A stretch of DNA of 64,000 bases. Source: Proteles cristata cristata. Lineage: Eukaryota > Chordata > Mammalia > Carnivora > Hyaenidae. A program made the translations under genes and the position numbers. The DNA lies in the NCBI GenBank assembly GCA_017311185.1, contig JAESUZ010003522.1, positions 218,272-282,271 of the forward strand. Reading direction: 5' to 3'. This document shows positions 1-10,738 of this stretch, one piece after another. Below the pieces are notes generated by a model. That model made no database searches and was not told where the DNA came from. It worked only from the letters and a program-made list of their open reading frames with translations. The number at the start of each line of letters is the position of its first letter. The stretch's first letter is position 1.

Positions 1-910
1 AGAAGCAGCAGCTCTGGATAGTGAGCTCCTTGAGGGAAGGTTCTATGACTGTATAGTCCCAGTTATATCCCTCTTCTTAGCATTGTGCCTGGCTCATTGT
101 AGATGGCCGATAAAAACGTTAAAAATGAGGAATGAACAAAACAAGTTTTACATATCATGTCCATCAGAATTCTGATCAGAATCCTCACTGGCCCTCATCA
201 TTCCCTTTCATTCCTTGTTAGTGCCTCAGTTTTGTTTTTTCACTGAAGGATCATAAACATCTGTTTGCAGCTAAAGCTCTCAGTCCTCACAAACACATTC
301 CTACAGAAATCTGATATCAAAGGATCAGAAATAAGAAAAAGAGTTTATACATTTCTAGCAGTCCACTGTCTGATTTTAATTACGCCCAATCTGATTACAT
401 TTAGATCCTGAATATGTGAACAAATGACTGCTTTTTGTTGCTGAAATTTACTTAAAGAGATAGAAGTATAGCTCGCTGTATATAGAGTACATGTATATTT
501 TATACAGACATATACTATTAAGGATACAGTGATTGCAAAACAGTTGCTGTGTTTTGGCCTTGGGGTGTTTGGTTGTGTCTCAACATTTGGAACCATTTCC
601 CTCTGTTTGTATTTGCTGACATGCTGGATGGGGGAGGGAAATGTCCTGCTCGACTGAGTTATTCCTCTTGCAGTTCAAGTGGGAAATGCGTGGTCATTAA
701 ATTCAGAAATTTTGGAGGTGGAAGAGGAAAGAGCAGTCTATATCAGTTCATCCAAATTGAGCCAAGTACTTATGAATAAATATAGTTCATGTCCTCATAG
801 TCCTCAAGAGGAGACCTGGAAACAGATAAATACAATCTGTTGAGCCTTGTAAATGGTGGGCTGTAGGGAGTCCAAGGACCCAGAGAGGAGGGTCAAAAGT
901 ACTTGTGTAG
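1..910. other. QORL2 intron, left end; L2-like fragment then unassigned
   Basis: Bases 15-115 read like a worn L2 3' end (GTGAGCTCCTTGAGGGAAGG ... GTGCCTGGCTCATTG) on the + strand. From about 130 to 910 I see no exon, RNA gene or clear repeat; the short frames there have no recognisable content. Confidence 0.5.
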
Positions 911-1135
911 TAGAGGCACCTGGGTGGCTCAGTCAGTTAGGCGTCTAACTTCAGCTCAGGTCATGATCTCAGGGTTCATGGGTTCAAGCCCTGTGTTGGG
1001 TTCTGTGCCGACAGCTCAGAGCCTGGAGCCTGCTTCACATTCTGTCTCCTGTCTCTCTGCCCTTCTCCCACTCACACTGTCTCTCTCTCTCTGTCTCTCA
1101 AAAAATGAATAAATATTAAAAAAAAATTTTAAATG
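910..1135 (+). mobile_element. CAN SINE, + strand
   Basis: Head GGCACCTGGGTGGCTCAGTC, (CT)n tract and A-rich tail with ATAAATATTAAA. Target-site duplication CTTGTGTA at 902-909 and 1136-1143. Confidence 0.9.
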
Positions 1136-1400
1136 CTTGTGTACCTGTAATTCTCTGTGTTTTTGCTCACTCTTGAAACTGTCATTTGTTTCCTGGTAAG
1201 AATAGGACTGCCATAGCAGTCAGGTTGTGATCATGAATTCCTAAGTCCGCTTTCCTGTGCCTCGGATATGAAGCTCCTCTCATCTAACCTAAGCCCTGTC
1301 CACTCCAGAAAGCTGATAGGATGGCCTGCTGATCACGCTTTTCTTATCTCCATGGTGCCGGGCTTTATAGATAACCTAGTGTTTAAACAATTTGTTTTAG

Positions 1401-1459
1401 GAATGGAGTTTTCGGGGACAGTATTGGAGACAGGCGCAGCTGTCAGCACAGTGAAAGAG
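1401..1459 (+). CDS. CRYZL2: QORL2 internal coding exon (GMEFSGTVLETG...)
   Basis: First QORL2 exon inside the window. The acceptor TTGTTTTAG precedes it and the donor GTAAAT follows. The first two bases complete a glycine codon split with the upstream exon (phase 1), then MEFSGTVLETG is read, a conserved stretch of the catalytic GroES-like domain of this family. It ends in phase 0 after VKE. The ATG within it is not a start: the protein continues upstream beyond the window. Confidence 0.9.
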
Positions 1460-2013
1460 GTAAATAAGTTGAAATCCAGGGATTCGATGTGTGTGAAGCC
1501 ATGAGAAATGTGCTAACCTCATTTATAGCTGAAGGGTCTTGCTTCTCCTGGCCTTTGCCAACAGACACCAAAGGGAAACCGAGATGGAGGGGGAAGCGGC
1601 TAGTTCTGAACCAGAGGCAGGAAGCCAGGGGAAGTTCCTGGCTTCATAAAACCTTTTATTACTAAAGAAGGCAGCACCTCAGGCTTCAGTTACTGAGGGG
1701 AGAGAAAATTCTCAAGTTTCAGCCTCTTGTGGAAAAAGAAAATTAACCCCGGGATTCTAATTCCTCTCAACTTTTTCCTTCCTCTGTCTTGTCACTGTCC
1801 AAAATGTGCTTCTATTGTCTTGGCGCCCTGGTGGGGACATTGAGGAGATGCCGAATTATTTACTAAATATTAACTCTGAATAGATGATTAAGGCAAATCT
1901 GTATCTTACAGGGTCAGAGAGAAAGATTTTCCTTCTTGTTTTGGTTCATTTGGGAAGAGGTAAATGGCAAGGCCATGCATCTGAACGTACCCTTGATGGT
2001 ATTTTCTCTTCAG

Positions 2014-2079
2014 GGAGATCGAGTTATTGGCGTGAGTGGCTTTAACGGTATGGCTGAAGAATGCATCATTGATCAAAAG
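2014..2079 (+). CDS. CRYZL2: QORL2 internal coding exon (GDRVIGVSGFNGMAEECI...)
   Basis: A 66-bp, 22-codon exon with acceptor TCTTCAG and donor GTATCC, phase 0 on both sides. It reads GDRVIGVSGFNGMAEECIID, the usual GDRV turn and beta strand of the GroES-like domain of medium-chain reductases. Confidence 0.92.
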
Positions 2080-2524
2080 GTATCCCCACCTCGCAATATT
2101 CATGTTTGGAGATTTTTTTTTCCTCCTCTCTTGTTAATTTCCACCCAGCGCTCATTTCTTGTTACCCTTCTTTCCCCCTTCTTTGTATTTGTTTCTCAGC
2201 CAAGCATTTCTTACTTTCAAATGCTAAACCCATTTTCGTTATTGGTGTGACAACCCTTGCACAGAGCTTTGTTTGTGTGGAGTGGTATAATGAAGAAGGG
2301 CATTTTGTTTTCTGAGTCCTGGAGCAATGAACAGGCTGGTTGTCCAATTGGACTATAGGTAGTTTTGGTAGAAAAACTGGTTTGAGGCACTGAGCTGGAT
2401 ACAATAGCTTTCGCCGCTACGTAAAGCTTGTGAAAGAGATAGTCCTGGGAATGGAGCCAGCCTGGGGGCCTGGGGGGGAGCGGGGGCGGCGGGTAAGGTT
2501 GTACAGGACGTGAATGGTGGCCCC

Positions 2525-2640
2525 TAGTGGTGAACAGTACACACTTTTTCCCACAGCTTTATTGAGGTAAAATTTGCATAGAACCTTCTAGTTCATCCCC
2601 ATTACAGTGCAGTTCCATTCTTTGAAAGCTCATTCCTTCC
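2525..2640 (-). repeat. old L1-type fragment
   Basis: CACAGCTTTATTGAGGTAAA and the following bases resemble the antisense 3' end of an ancient mammalian L1. It is short and worn. Confidence 0.4.
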
Positions 2641-2860
2641 TGAGCCAGATGCCAGCCTTAGGATCTTTGAAGACCCATGCACCCATGTTCCGAACGCTGT
2701 CACAGCTGGCTTGGTTTTAATTCCTCCACTGGGCTTGGTTCCTGACAAGCCTGGTTTCTTCACAAATCAGCCACTCAACGAGATCATAATATTTACTGAA
2801 CAGTCTCTGTGAATAGGTACATGTGCTTAATCCCGAAGTTGCTGTTATCTCTTTTTATAG

Positions 2861-2970
2861 ACACTGTGGCAGATTCCAGAAAGGGTCCCCCTCCGAGAAG
2901 CTGCTACCCTGCCTGTATCTTACGTCACTGCCGTTTTGGCCCTGGAGCATCGGGCATGTACTCGGCCTGG
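2861..2970 (+). CDS. CRYZL2: QORL2 internal coding exon (TLWQIPERVPLREAATLP...)
   Basis: A 110-bp exon between TTTTTATAG and the strong donor GTAAGA. It encodes the IPERVPLREAATLPVSY segment and an ALEH helix that lead from the catalytic domain to the cofactor domain. It ends with a split glycine (GG|A, phase 2). The reading frame is open throughout. Confidence 0.92.
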
Positions 2971-3772
2971 GTAAGAGACTGTCGGCAACAGAGGGCTAGG
3001 TGGTATCTCTTTCTAATATCAGAAGTGCCCACCCAGGCCTTGCCCCTTCCTCTCCACTCCCTGACCTTTAATTGAGCTCATGTTCAGTCTGTGTGAGGAA
3101 GGGCCAAAGGAAGGTAGGACCCAAGATAGGCGTCTGTTGATAGTGGGGATATCCTTTTGTCTGAGATGGAATGGGAGACTGTGAAGTTGGCCAATATAAA
3201 TTTGGAGAAATCTCTCTTTCAAACCTGGCCACTCTGGAGATCACCTCCTAGAAAACCTTAAATTTTAGAGAGTTTGGTTTATGTAAACTCGCTTCAGTCT
3301 TGTTGTAATGGAGTCCTGTGGTATTTGTTTCTGTGAGACGTGGTTGTTTGTGCCTCACTGGGGTATTTCAAACTCAAAGGTGCAGAATTTTCCCACTTTA
3401 CCTGAAATAATATGCCTCTTACCCTTTTTAGAGAGCCTGAGAATTGAATTGAGCAGTGGCCATTATATGATCACCACCTTCTAAAACGCAGCAACATTTA
3501 ATGTGAGAGTGATTTTAGGGCAGAATTTCCAAAGCAGAAATCTCTAGAGAGATTAAGGAATATTTTTCCTGGGAAGACTTCAACCAGACCAAATTGGCGC
3601 GGATCAAGCAGGCACCTCCATAACCCACCTCTAAAGTCTGGAGAGTGGGTGTCCATGAAGGGTTGAGTGAAATGACTTCGGAATTCTCTTCTTGCTTTAA
3701 AATGTTCATGAAATCATACGACTGCATGATTTTTTGAAACTTTCTGAAGTAAGATTCATCTTTCTCTGGCAG

Positions 3773-3854
3773 AGAAACCGTCTTAGTGACAGCAGCAGCT
3801 GGAGCCACGGGTCTTGCAGTGATAGACGTGGCGACAAATGTTCTTCAGGCTAAG
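3773..3854 (+). CDS. CRYZL2: QORL2 coding exon with NADPH-binding motif
   Basis: An 82-bp exon between CTCTGGCAG and GTATTT. It encodes ETVLVTAAAGATGLAVID and onward to QAK. The AAAGATGLA stretch matches the AAxGxxGxxA Rossmann signature of zinc-free quinone reductases, so the cofactor site is preserved. A SINE begins only about 46 bp beyond the donor. Confidence 0.93.
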
Positions 3855-3900
3855 GTATTTGCATGGCAGGGTCTCCGTAAAAAAAAAAAAAATCATTCCT

Positions 3901-4102
3901 AGGGTGGCTCGGTGGCTCAGTCGGTTAAGCGTCCAACTTCCACTCAGGTCATGATCTTGCAGTTTGTGAGTTCGAGCCCCGAGTCAGGCCTTGTACTGAC
4001 ACCTCAGAGCCTGCTTCAGATTCTGTGTTTCCCCCTCTCTCTGCCACTCTCTTGCTCACAGTCTCTCTCTCAAGAAATGAATAAACATTAAATAAAATTT
4101 TT
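3901..4102 (+). mobile_element. CAN SINE close to a QORL2 donor
   Basis: The head is damaged (GGGTGGCTCGGTGGCTCAG) but the body and A-rich tail are clear. Target-site duplication AAAAATCATTCCT at 3888-3900 and 4103-4115. Starts 46 bp beyond the exon ending at 3854. Confidence 0.88.
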
Positions 4103-4304
4103 AAAAATCATTCCTCCAGTTTTCAAACCTAGAACATATTCATTCGTTCATTCATGAATATCATGCGCGAGGCACTGGGGAGATAAAGTAACTCAGATTA
4201 GGGTCCTGCCACCTGTTTGCCTGCAGACTGGTGAGGGGACCTCGGAGTAAATCACTCATCCTTCCAGTTACTAGAACCCGGCAAGGGCCCACCTGCCTCG
4301 TGGC

Positions 4305-4652
4305 TCCTGCAGATTCCATTCCCTCTACCTGTCATGCTCTTCTGAACTGTCTCCCTCTGCACTTCAACTTTTAACTCAGATGCTATATTTTTGGGAAGTA
4401 TTCTTTGTCCCTCGGGAGATGGTTATCTCTTTCCACCTCCTAGCCCCTGGTTGTTTGTATATGGTCTCATAACATCCTGTACTTCTCTTTCATGGTACAC
4501 ATCTCAATGTGTGGTCTAGCCTTTACTTTTGTCATTTTTGGATTAGTGCCTCCTTCCTACTTGACTGTAATCCCTGTGAAGTCAGGAATAATGTCTTTTT
4601 GGCTCATTATTGTAGTTCCAGCACCTGGCATGGGACCTAGACCATAGTAGGC
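4305..4652 (+). repeat. L2 LINE 3' part
   Basis: Contains TGACTGTAATCCCTGTGAAG and CAGCACCTGGCATGGGACC followed by a worn CATAGTAGGCACTC end, the usual L2 3' arrangement. Confidence 0.6.
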
Positions 4653-4664
4653 ACTCTATTTCTT

Positions 4665-4888
4665 ATATATATATTTTTTTAATGTTTTATTTATTTCTAG
4701 GAGAGAGAGAGAGAGACAGCGTGAGCAGGGGAGGGTCAGAGAGAGAGGGAGTCACAGACTGAAACAGGCTCCAGGCTCTGAGCTGGCAGTCAGCACAGAG
4801 CCCGACGCGGGGCTCGAACCCACGAACCGCGAGATCATGACCTAAGTGAAAGTCGGACGCTTAACCGACTAAGCCACCCAGGTGCCCC
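4665..4888 (-). mobile_element. CAN SINE, distinct TCTAGGAGAG subfamily
   Basis: Reads TTTCTAGGAGAGAG, CAGACTGAAACAGGCTCC, CTGGCAGTCAGC and GACTAAGCCACCC, differences shared with four other copies in the window. It is the leftmost of three abutting units. Confidence 0.88.
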
Positions 4889-5072
4889 TTTTTTATTTCT
4901 GAGAGAGAGAGAGAGAGACAGAGAGAGAGCAGGGGAGGGTCAGAGAGAGAGGGAGACACAGAATCAGAAGCAGTCTCCAGGTTCTGAGCTAGCTGTCAGC
5001 ACAGAGCCTGACGCAGGGCTTGAACACACGAACTGCGAGATCATGACCTGAGCCAAGTGACCACGCAAGTGC
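4889..5072 (-). mobile_element. CAN SINE, middle unit of a three-unit block
   Basis: Begins with a T-rich tail directly at the end of the previous unit. It lacks a proper head: GACCACGCAAGTGC replaces the usual GAGCCACCCAGGTGCCCC. Confidence 0.75.
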
Positions 5073-5085
5073 ACATCAGAGGGTC

Positions 5086-5116
<31 letters not shown>

Positions 5117-5244
5117 TAAGTAGGCTTTATGCTTAGCATGGAGCCTGACACAGGAGTCAATCTTAACCACCTTGACATCAAGACCTGAGCTGAAATCAAG
5201 AGTTGGCCACTTAACCAGCTGAGCCACCCAGGTGCCCCCAATAA
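5073..5244 (-). mobile_element. CAN SINE, right unit of a three-unit block
   Basis: Older type with an expanded (GA)n at 5086-5112 and a complete head GAGCCACCCAGGTGCCCCC. CTATTTCTT at 4656-4664 and 5245-5253 flanks the whole three-unit block. Confidence 0.8.
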
Positions 5245-5284
5245 CTATTTCTTCAATGAAAGAATAAACAAAGGAAAGAAGGAC

Positions 5285-5760
5285 CCAAGTCTCTGTAAGG
5301 GTATCACTCTGAGGCTGTGGGAATCAGATAAGGAGGATTTCTTGGAGAGAGTAGACATTGAAGCTGACTTTTGAAGGACTGGTAGCAGTTGAATGGAGGA
5401 AGAAGGGAAGTGAAGGCCATTTTAGTGGTGGGAGGGCAAAGGATCTGTGTGGGGAATGGTGGAAGGAGACTCCAGGGAGCTGGGCAGAGACCAGATCATG
5501 CGCTGCTGAAGAATTTGAATATTCGTTGGAAGCCATCGAGAGCTTCCAACTGGAACTTTAAGCTGGGAAGGACCATGACAGTATTTGCATCTTGCGAAGT
5601 CCATTCTGGTGGGAGAGTGGGGGGAGGGATGTGGCAAGGTCAGGGGTGGTCTGGAGGCAGTAGAGCAGCCTCTTGGGGTGATCCAAGCCACAGGTGACGA
5701 CACTTGAACCGAGGTACTGGAAGCAATGAGTTGAGAAATACTAAAGTAGAAAAGAATAGA
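5285..5760. repeat. unidentified ancient interspersed repeat
   Basis: Purine-rich text such as GGAGGATTTCTTGGAGAG, GACCAGATCATGCGCTG and CTGGAGGCAGTAGAG follows the pattern of an old, widespread mammalian repeat I cannot name. A similar type of sequence appears at 29560-30700. The 177-codon reverse frame across it is not a gene. Confidence 0.4.
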
Positions 5761-5789
5761 GTCAGATGCCGGGAGATCATTCCCTAATA

Positions 5790-5955
5790 TAGTTGAGGGA
5801 ACAAGGACTTTGAAATTAATCTGACCTAGGTTCAAATTCCAGCTCTGCCTCTTGCTTAATTGCTTCAGTTTCCTCATTGGTAAAATAAACCTTCCCTCAT
5901 GGGGTCGTTGTGGGAATATTGAAATCACACGTGCAGCATGCCTATTAGATGGCAC
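5790..5955 (+). repeat. MIR SINE
   Basis: GACCTAGGTTCAAATTCCAG, then AGTTTCCTCATTGGTAAAAT and GGGGTCGTTGTGGGAATATT follow the MIR core order. Confidence 0.7.
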
Positions 5956-6574
5956 GGCATGTTGGCGAGAATCTCTTAAAAAGGGATCCGGTTATTATTA
6001 GATGTTGTGTGGGAGGGAGCAAACTAGGTTAACTTGTGGATTTGCCATTTATTGCAACTGAGAACACAGGAGGAAATGGTGAGCTCAGGTTTGGAACCAC
6101 TAAGTGTGAGCTTTCTGTGGAGCATGCACTTGGGGTATCCAGAAGGCACCAAGATACACAGGTTTGGAGATAATTGGATGGCTCTGGAATTTCTTCAGGC
6201 AGCCCCTCCCTCTCTTTTCTCGCATTAAGTTCTTTTGGGGAAGGATGTGTGAGTTAGATACCAGGAGGACCTCCGTAGAATATTAACACATTTCTTGTCA
6301 AAGCCAGGGCTTTTAGCACCTCTCAGTGGGGAGACCAAAATTTGTCTCATTGTCTAGAACCACTGACTGTTTAACATTTCTTGGAAGATAAAATTACACC
6401 ATTTGTTTTAGATCATTAGAGTAGGTTAAATAGAGAGAAAAATCCACTTTGATTCAGATATTAACATTAACCCAAGCTGTATTTTCTTTAGCAGCCATAC
6501 CTGTTTTAAGCAAACGCAAACAACACCAAAATAACAAAAATAACTTTAAAAATGTCATCAGGCCACCTACTTGT

Positions 6575-6790
6575 AACTGGCTGTTTTGAGAACACCTCCC
6601 ATTCACAGCATTTCCTGTCGCTTTCAAAGTGCCTCCTCACCAATTATCTTACCTTGGATCCTAGCAACCCCCTGGGAGATGGGTGAGGTGTTCATTATCC
6701 CTATTTCACAGATAAAGAAAGTGAGCCATCAGGGAGACCGTGATTCATATTGGGCCTCGCTGGCACCGTGTGAGAATCGAGATTGGCCTC
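6575..6790 (-). repeat. MIR-like fragment
   Basis: ATTATCCCTATTTCACAGAT and AAGAAAGTGAGCC match the antisense MIR core; the ends are worn. Confidence 0.55.
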
Positions 6791-7169
6791 AAGTCCCAGA
6801 CCCTAGACTGGCGTCAGCCCTCTGTGGCACTGTGTGCTGGTGGCTGTCAGTAAATTTGTGGCTACTTGAGGGTTCCACTGGGCAGTATTTGAACGTAACT
6901 TTCAGTTTCAAATAGTCATGGGTGAGTTTGAAATCTTTTAAGGGCATTGATGTCCTTGTGTGTTTGATTGCAAGTTCTGATTGTCACCTCGGGGTCAAAC
7001 TGCTCAGGCTGGTGGGTGCTGTCCAGTGATAGAGCACTTTCAGGCAGTACTTAGGTGTTTAAAGTACTTCTGGAGACTTCCAAACCCCAGACCTCCTCAC
7101 AGCATGGCCCATGGCCATCTTTGCCAGGCTTTCAGCGTGGCTTCCTCCCAGAGCGGTGGAGTGGAAAAC

Positions 7170-7345
7170 CGTGGGCTTTGGGCACGCGGCACTGGATTTG
7201 TATAGTTGTTCTGCTACTTATTACCTGGTTAATACTGGGTTAATTTCCTTGACCTCTAGATCTGTGTCTCCATCTATAGAATGGGCGGAATTATACCTCC
7301 CCCATAATGTTCTTATGAGGTTTAAACAGAACAAACGATTGTGTA
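7170..7345 (+). repeat. MIR SINE
   Basis: CTTGACCTCTAGATCTGTGTCTCC and AGAATGGGCGGAATTATACC, then TTCTTATGAGGTTTAAACAG, follow the MIR core. Confidence 0.65.
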
Positions 7346-7474
7346 TGTGTAACAATAGATTCAATTTCTCTAACCCTCTGTTTTCCAAGTGCTTTATGTA
7401 CAGAATTCCATTTGATTTTTAAAATAAGTCTTGTCTGGATGGGGTAAGCTTAGGGAAGCTGGTGGACAGAATAG

Positions 7475-7720
7475 GGGTTACAAGCATGAACTCTGGAGAT
7501 GGACAACCTGGACCTGGATCCCAGTTCTGTCTCCCATTAGCTGTGACCTTGGGCAAGTGACTTAATTTCTCTTGTCTCTGTTTCTTTATCTCTAAAATGG
7601 GGATGCTAATAGCATGTATATCGTTTAGGCTAGTAAGATAAGACTAAGTGAGATATGCAAAGCATTTAGGACAGTACCTGGTACATAGTAACATTAGGGA
7701 AGTATTATTTCTTACTAAGT
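7475..7720 (+). repeat. MIR SINE, near full length
   Basis: Runs from CATGAACTCTGGAG through GCTGTGACCTTGGGCAAGTG and AAATGGGGATGCTAATAG to ACAGTACCTGGTACATAGTA. Confidence 0.8.
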
Positions 7721-7799
7721 AATTTGTCTTAGGTAACACTGCTAGTTAGTAGCAGAGTCAGCATTTGAATTCAGGTCTTTCTGACTTCAAGATCATTCT

Positions 7800-7985
7800 A
7801 CTGAGTCATGTTTTACCCTCTGGGAAGCCTTTCCTGATCTAGACCTAGATTGGATACCTGTCATCTGCGCTTTGCATCTGTCTGTACTTCCCCACCATCA
7901 CACTGCTGTATCTTGCTATCTTGATTCTAAGGTTGAGTATCTTTATTACTTGACTCATAATAGGTACTCAGTAAATGGTTTAATT
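7800..7985 (+). repeat. L2 LINE 3' part
   Basis: GGAAGCCTTTCCTGATCTAG and TAATAGGTACTCAGTAAATG are L2 3' end motifs in the expected order. Confidence 0.65.
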
Positions 7986-8007
7986 CAAAGGCTTTCAGAC
8001 TTTCTTT

Positions 8008-8220
8008 TCTTTTTTTAAAAAATGTATTTATTTATTTTGAGTTAGAGAGACAGGACACACAAGGGCAGGGTAGAGAGAGAGGGAGAGAGAGAGAATCCCA
8101 AGCAGGCTCCGCACTGTCAGCATGAGCCTGCTATGGGGCTCCAACTCATGAACCGTGAGATCATGACCTGAGCTGAAATCAAGAGTTGGATGCTTAACTC
8201 ACTGAGCCGCCCAGGTGTCC
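8008..8220 (-). mobile_element. CAN SINE, older type
   Basis: T-rich tail TTTTTTTAAAAAATG at left and head GAGCCGCCCAGGTGTCC at right. The GAAATCAAGAGTTGGATGC block marks the older type. It ends inside the same intron 290 bp before the exon at 8514. Confidence 0.85.
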
Positions 8221-8513
8221 CATTGGAGAAGACTTTCTGAGTGTGTCCTGAACCATCTCCTAGTCAGACTCACTGGGGTTCCAGGATTCCTGGAAATGTG
8301 GATCCCATGGCCAGTGTGTGTGGGGGGCGTGGAGGGGCCAGTGTGATGGTGCCATGTGTTGGCCCTGATGTGTGGGATCGAGGCTGATGGTAGGGTGGCA
8401 AGGTGACATTGGTTTTCATGGTTAGCATTCTCTGTGGTGGAAGCTGGGTGGGTGGGGTGAGCCCCTTTTGATACATATTCTGGATCATCAGAAACTTTGT
8501 ATTGTTTCTGCAG

Positions 8514-8695
8514 GTAATAGCTGCAGCCGGAAGTGACGAGAAGTGCAGGCTGGCGATGCAGAAGGGTGCACAGTCCGTCGTGAACTATAGTCAGGGCAGC
8601 CTGAAGGAGGCAGTGAGGAAGCTGCTGGGCAGTAGTGGGGTGAACGTGGTCATCGACACTGTGGGAGGAGACGTCTTCCTGGAGGCACTCCGCAG
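8514..8695 (+). CDS. CRYZL2: QORL2 coding exon (VIAAAGSDEKC...VIDTVGGDVF)
   Basis: A 182-bp exon with acceptor GTTTCTGCAG and donor CAG|GTGCGT. It covers the second half of the Rossmann fold: VIAAAGSDEKC, then GAQSVVNYSQGSL, then VNVVIDTVGGDVFLEALR. It ends inside a serine codon (AG|C) completed by the next exon. A 192-codon frame on the opposite strand overlaps it but has no recognisable content. Confidence 0.95.
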
Positions 8696-9235
8696 GTGCG
8701 TCTGCCCAACGGGGGCTGGACCTGGAGATCTGCTGAAACCTTTTTAGATCCATCTTCTGGCCTTGCTTCTCTTCCATTTTTGCTGCTCACTTTTCCTAGG
8801 GGCATTGGCATCCAGGAGAACAGCTGAGTGGGAGGGTGAAAAGGAATAGAAGCAGAGGGAAAATCAGGAAATGCTTAAATATAGAAAAACAAGATATCCA
8901 ACTGGAAAATATCCAAAACATGACTGCAGACTCTCTAGTTGGCAATATCGAATGCTTTAGAAATTATGCATGTGTTAAATTCAGCTGTGCTGGCCCCCAA
9001 TTAACTACTTTATATACATAGTGTGGGTAATTCTTGAGATCATCTTTCAGATGTTGGAATGATTGGGGCGGCTGTTCCCTAGTTATCCGTGTACCTAAGT
9101 ACAGACTCTTTTGATCTTACTGGTTTCAGAAGCAGCCAGCAGTATAGGTGTCTTCTTGACTTATTTCATTAAAAAAAAAATTATTGGAGTCACAGAGGTA
9201 CTGTTGTACTCATACCAATTCTCATTCTGTTTTTA

Positions 9236-9455
9236 TTTTTTTAAATATTTTTTTAACGTTTATTAAATTTTGAGAGAGAGAGATAAAGCATGAGCAGGGG
9301 AGGGGCAGAGAGAGAGAGGGAGACAGAATCCAAAGCAGGCTCCAGGCTCTGAGCTGTCAGCCCAGAGCCCGATGCGGAGCTTGAATCCATGAACCATGAG
9401 ATCATGAGCTGAGCTGAAGTTGGACGCTTAACCAACTGAGCCACCCAGGTGCCCC
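9236..9455 (-). mobile_element. CAN SINE
   Basis: Complete, with head GAGCCACCCAGGTGCCCC at right. It faces the + strand copy at 9480, giving an inverted pair 24 bp apart. Confidence 0.9.
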
Positions 9456-9479
9456 TGCTTTAAAGGGGGATGAGGAAAC

Positions 9480-9719
9480 TTGGGGCATGTAGGTGGCTCA
9501 GTTGGTTAAGCGTCCGACTTTGGCTCAGGTCATGATGTCGCGGTTTGTGGGTTCGAGCCCCGCATCGGGCTCTGTGCTGACAGCCAGCTCAGAAGCTGGA
9601 GCCTGTTTCAGATTCTGTGTCTCCCTCTCTCTCTGACCTTCCCCTGCCCATGCTGTCTCTCTCTCGCTCTCTCTCAGAAATAAATAAAACATTAAAAAAA
9701 TTTTAAAAATAAATAAAGT
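9480..9719 (+). mobile_element. CAN SINE
   Basis: Head TTGGGGCATGTAGGTGGCTC, long (CT)n, tail AATAAATAAAG. Target-site duplication TGAGGAAAC at 9471-9479 and 9720-9728. Confidence 0.9.
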
Positions 9720-10239
9720 TGAGGAAACAGAAGCAGAGAGAACACCTTACCCACAGAAGGGACTCAGTTGGTTCTGTGGCCCCTGAGAGTTCCTGCACTG
9801 TGTTGGTTACTGTGTATACGGAAGCAAAGGAAGGGGTGTGTTGACTCAATGGAGAGCCAGGACAGAGAGCTCCTAACTCTTACCTTTCCCTTGCCTTGTA
9901 GCTAGTGGGTAAAAGTGTTGTGACAATGGCTTCTCATTTCCCTCTAACAAAGAAAAGCAAAAAGCAAAAGTCAAACACATATACATGCATTTTCGATCAA
10001 AGAGGTTTATAAAATTCATTTTTTTATAACTTCTTGCTTAGTGTGAAACTGTATAGTGCTTCTCAGAATGGGCTGCAGAAAACTTGTGTGAACTTTTATA
10101 GATTATTCAAAATTCTCTAGAGAAGCACATAACTTAAAGGAGTCCTAAAGTAAGTTTTTTGTAAAGCAAATGATGTTCCATTAAAGTATCTATCTTCTTA
10201 TTCCTGCTCCTAAGTGTGAAATCTTCAAACTGAGTTGTC

Positions 10240-10435
10240 TTTTTTTTTAAGCTTATTTATTTTTATTTGAGAGAAAACAAGCAAGCAAGCAGGGGAGAGG
10301 TAGAGAGAATCCCCAGAAGGCTTTGTGCTGACAGTGTACAGCCAGTGGGGAGCTCGATCTCATGAACCGTGAGATCGTGACCTGAGCCGAAATCAAGAGT
10401 CAGACACTTAACTGACTGAGCCGCCCAGACATCCC
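10240..10435 (-). mobile_element. CAN SINE, older type
   Basis: Contains a GCAAGCAAGCAAGCAGG stretch and head CCGCCCAGACATCCC. Near-match duplication TGAGTTGTC / TGAATTGTC at 10231-10239 and 10436-10444. Confidence 0.82.
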
Positions 10436-10513
10436 TGAATTGTCCTGAAGTATTGAATATGGAAAGTTTCCTTCTATAAAGTAGATGAGTAGTTAATTAG
10501 ATAGCCTTAATTT

Positions 10514-10730
10514 AAAAAAATCTTTTTTAATTTTTTAAATTTTATTTTTGAGAGCTAGAGAGACAGAGCATGAGCAGGGGAGGGGCAGAAAGAGAGGGAA
10601 ACACAGAATCAGACTCCAGGCCCCGAGCTGTCAGCACAGAGCCCAACATGGGGCTCGAGTGCAGGAACTATGAGATCATGACCTGAGCTGAAGTCAGACA
10701 CTCAACTGACTGAGCCACCTACGTGCCCCC
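10514..10730 (-). mobile_element. CAN SINE, first insertion of a nested array
   Basis: Head GAGCCACCTACGTGCCCCC. It sits between ATAGCCTTAATT (10501-10512) and ATAGCCTT (10731-10738). Confidence 0.88.
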
Positions 10731-10738
10731 ATAGCCTT

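Noticed and set aside
1936..2250. 104-codon + frame including the QORL2 exon
   Set aside because: Only 2014-2079 is coding; the rest reads through intron because no stop happens to occur.
5422..5955. 177-codon frame on the reverse strand
   Set aside because: Lies across an ancient repeat and a MIR, with no recognisable protein content.
8199..8777. 192-codon frame on the reverse strand
   Set aside because: It spans the head of a SINE, intron and the antisense of the QORL2 exon at 8514-8695; no domain is visible.
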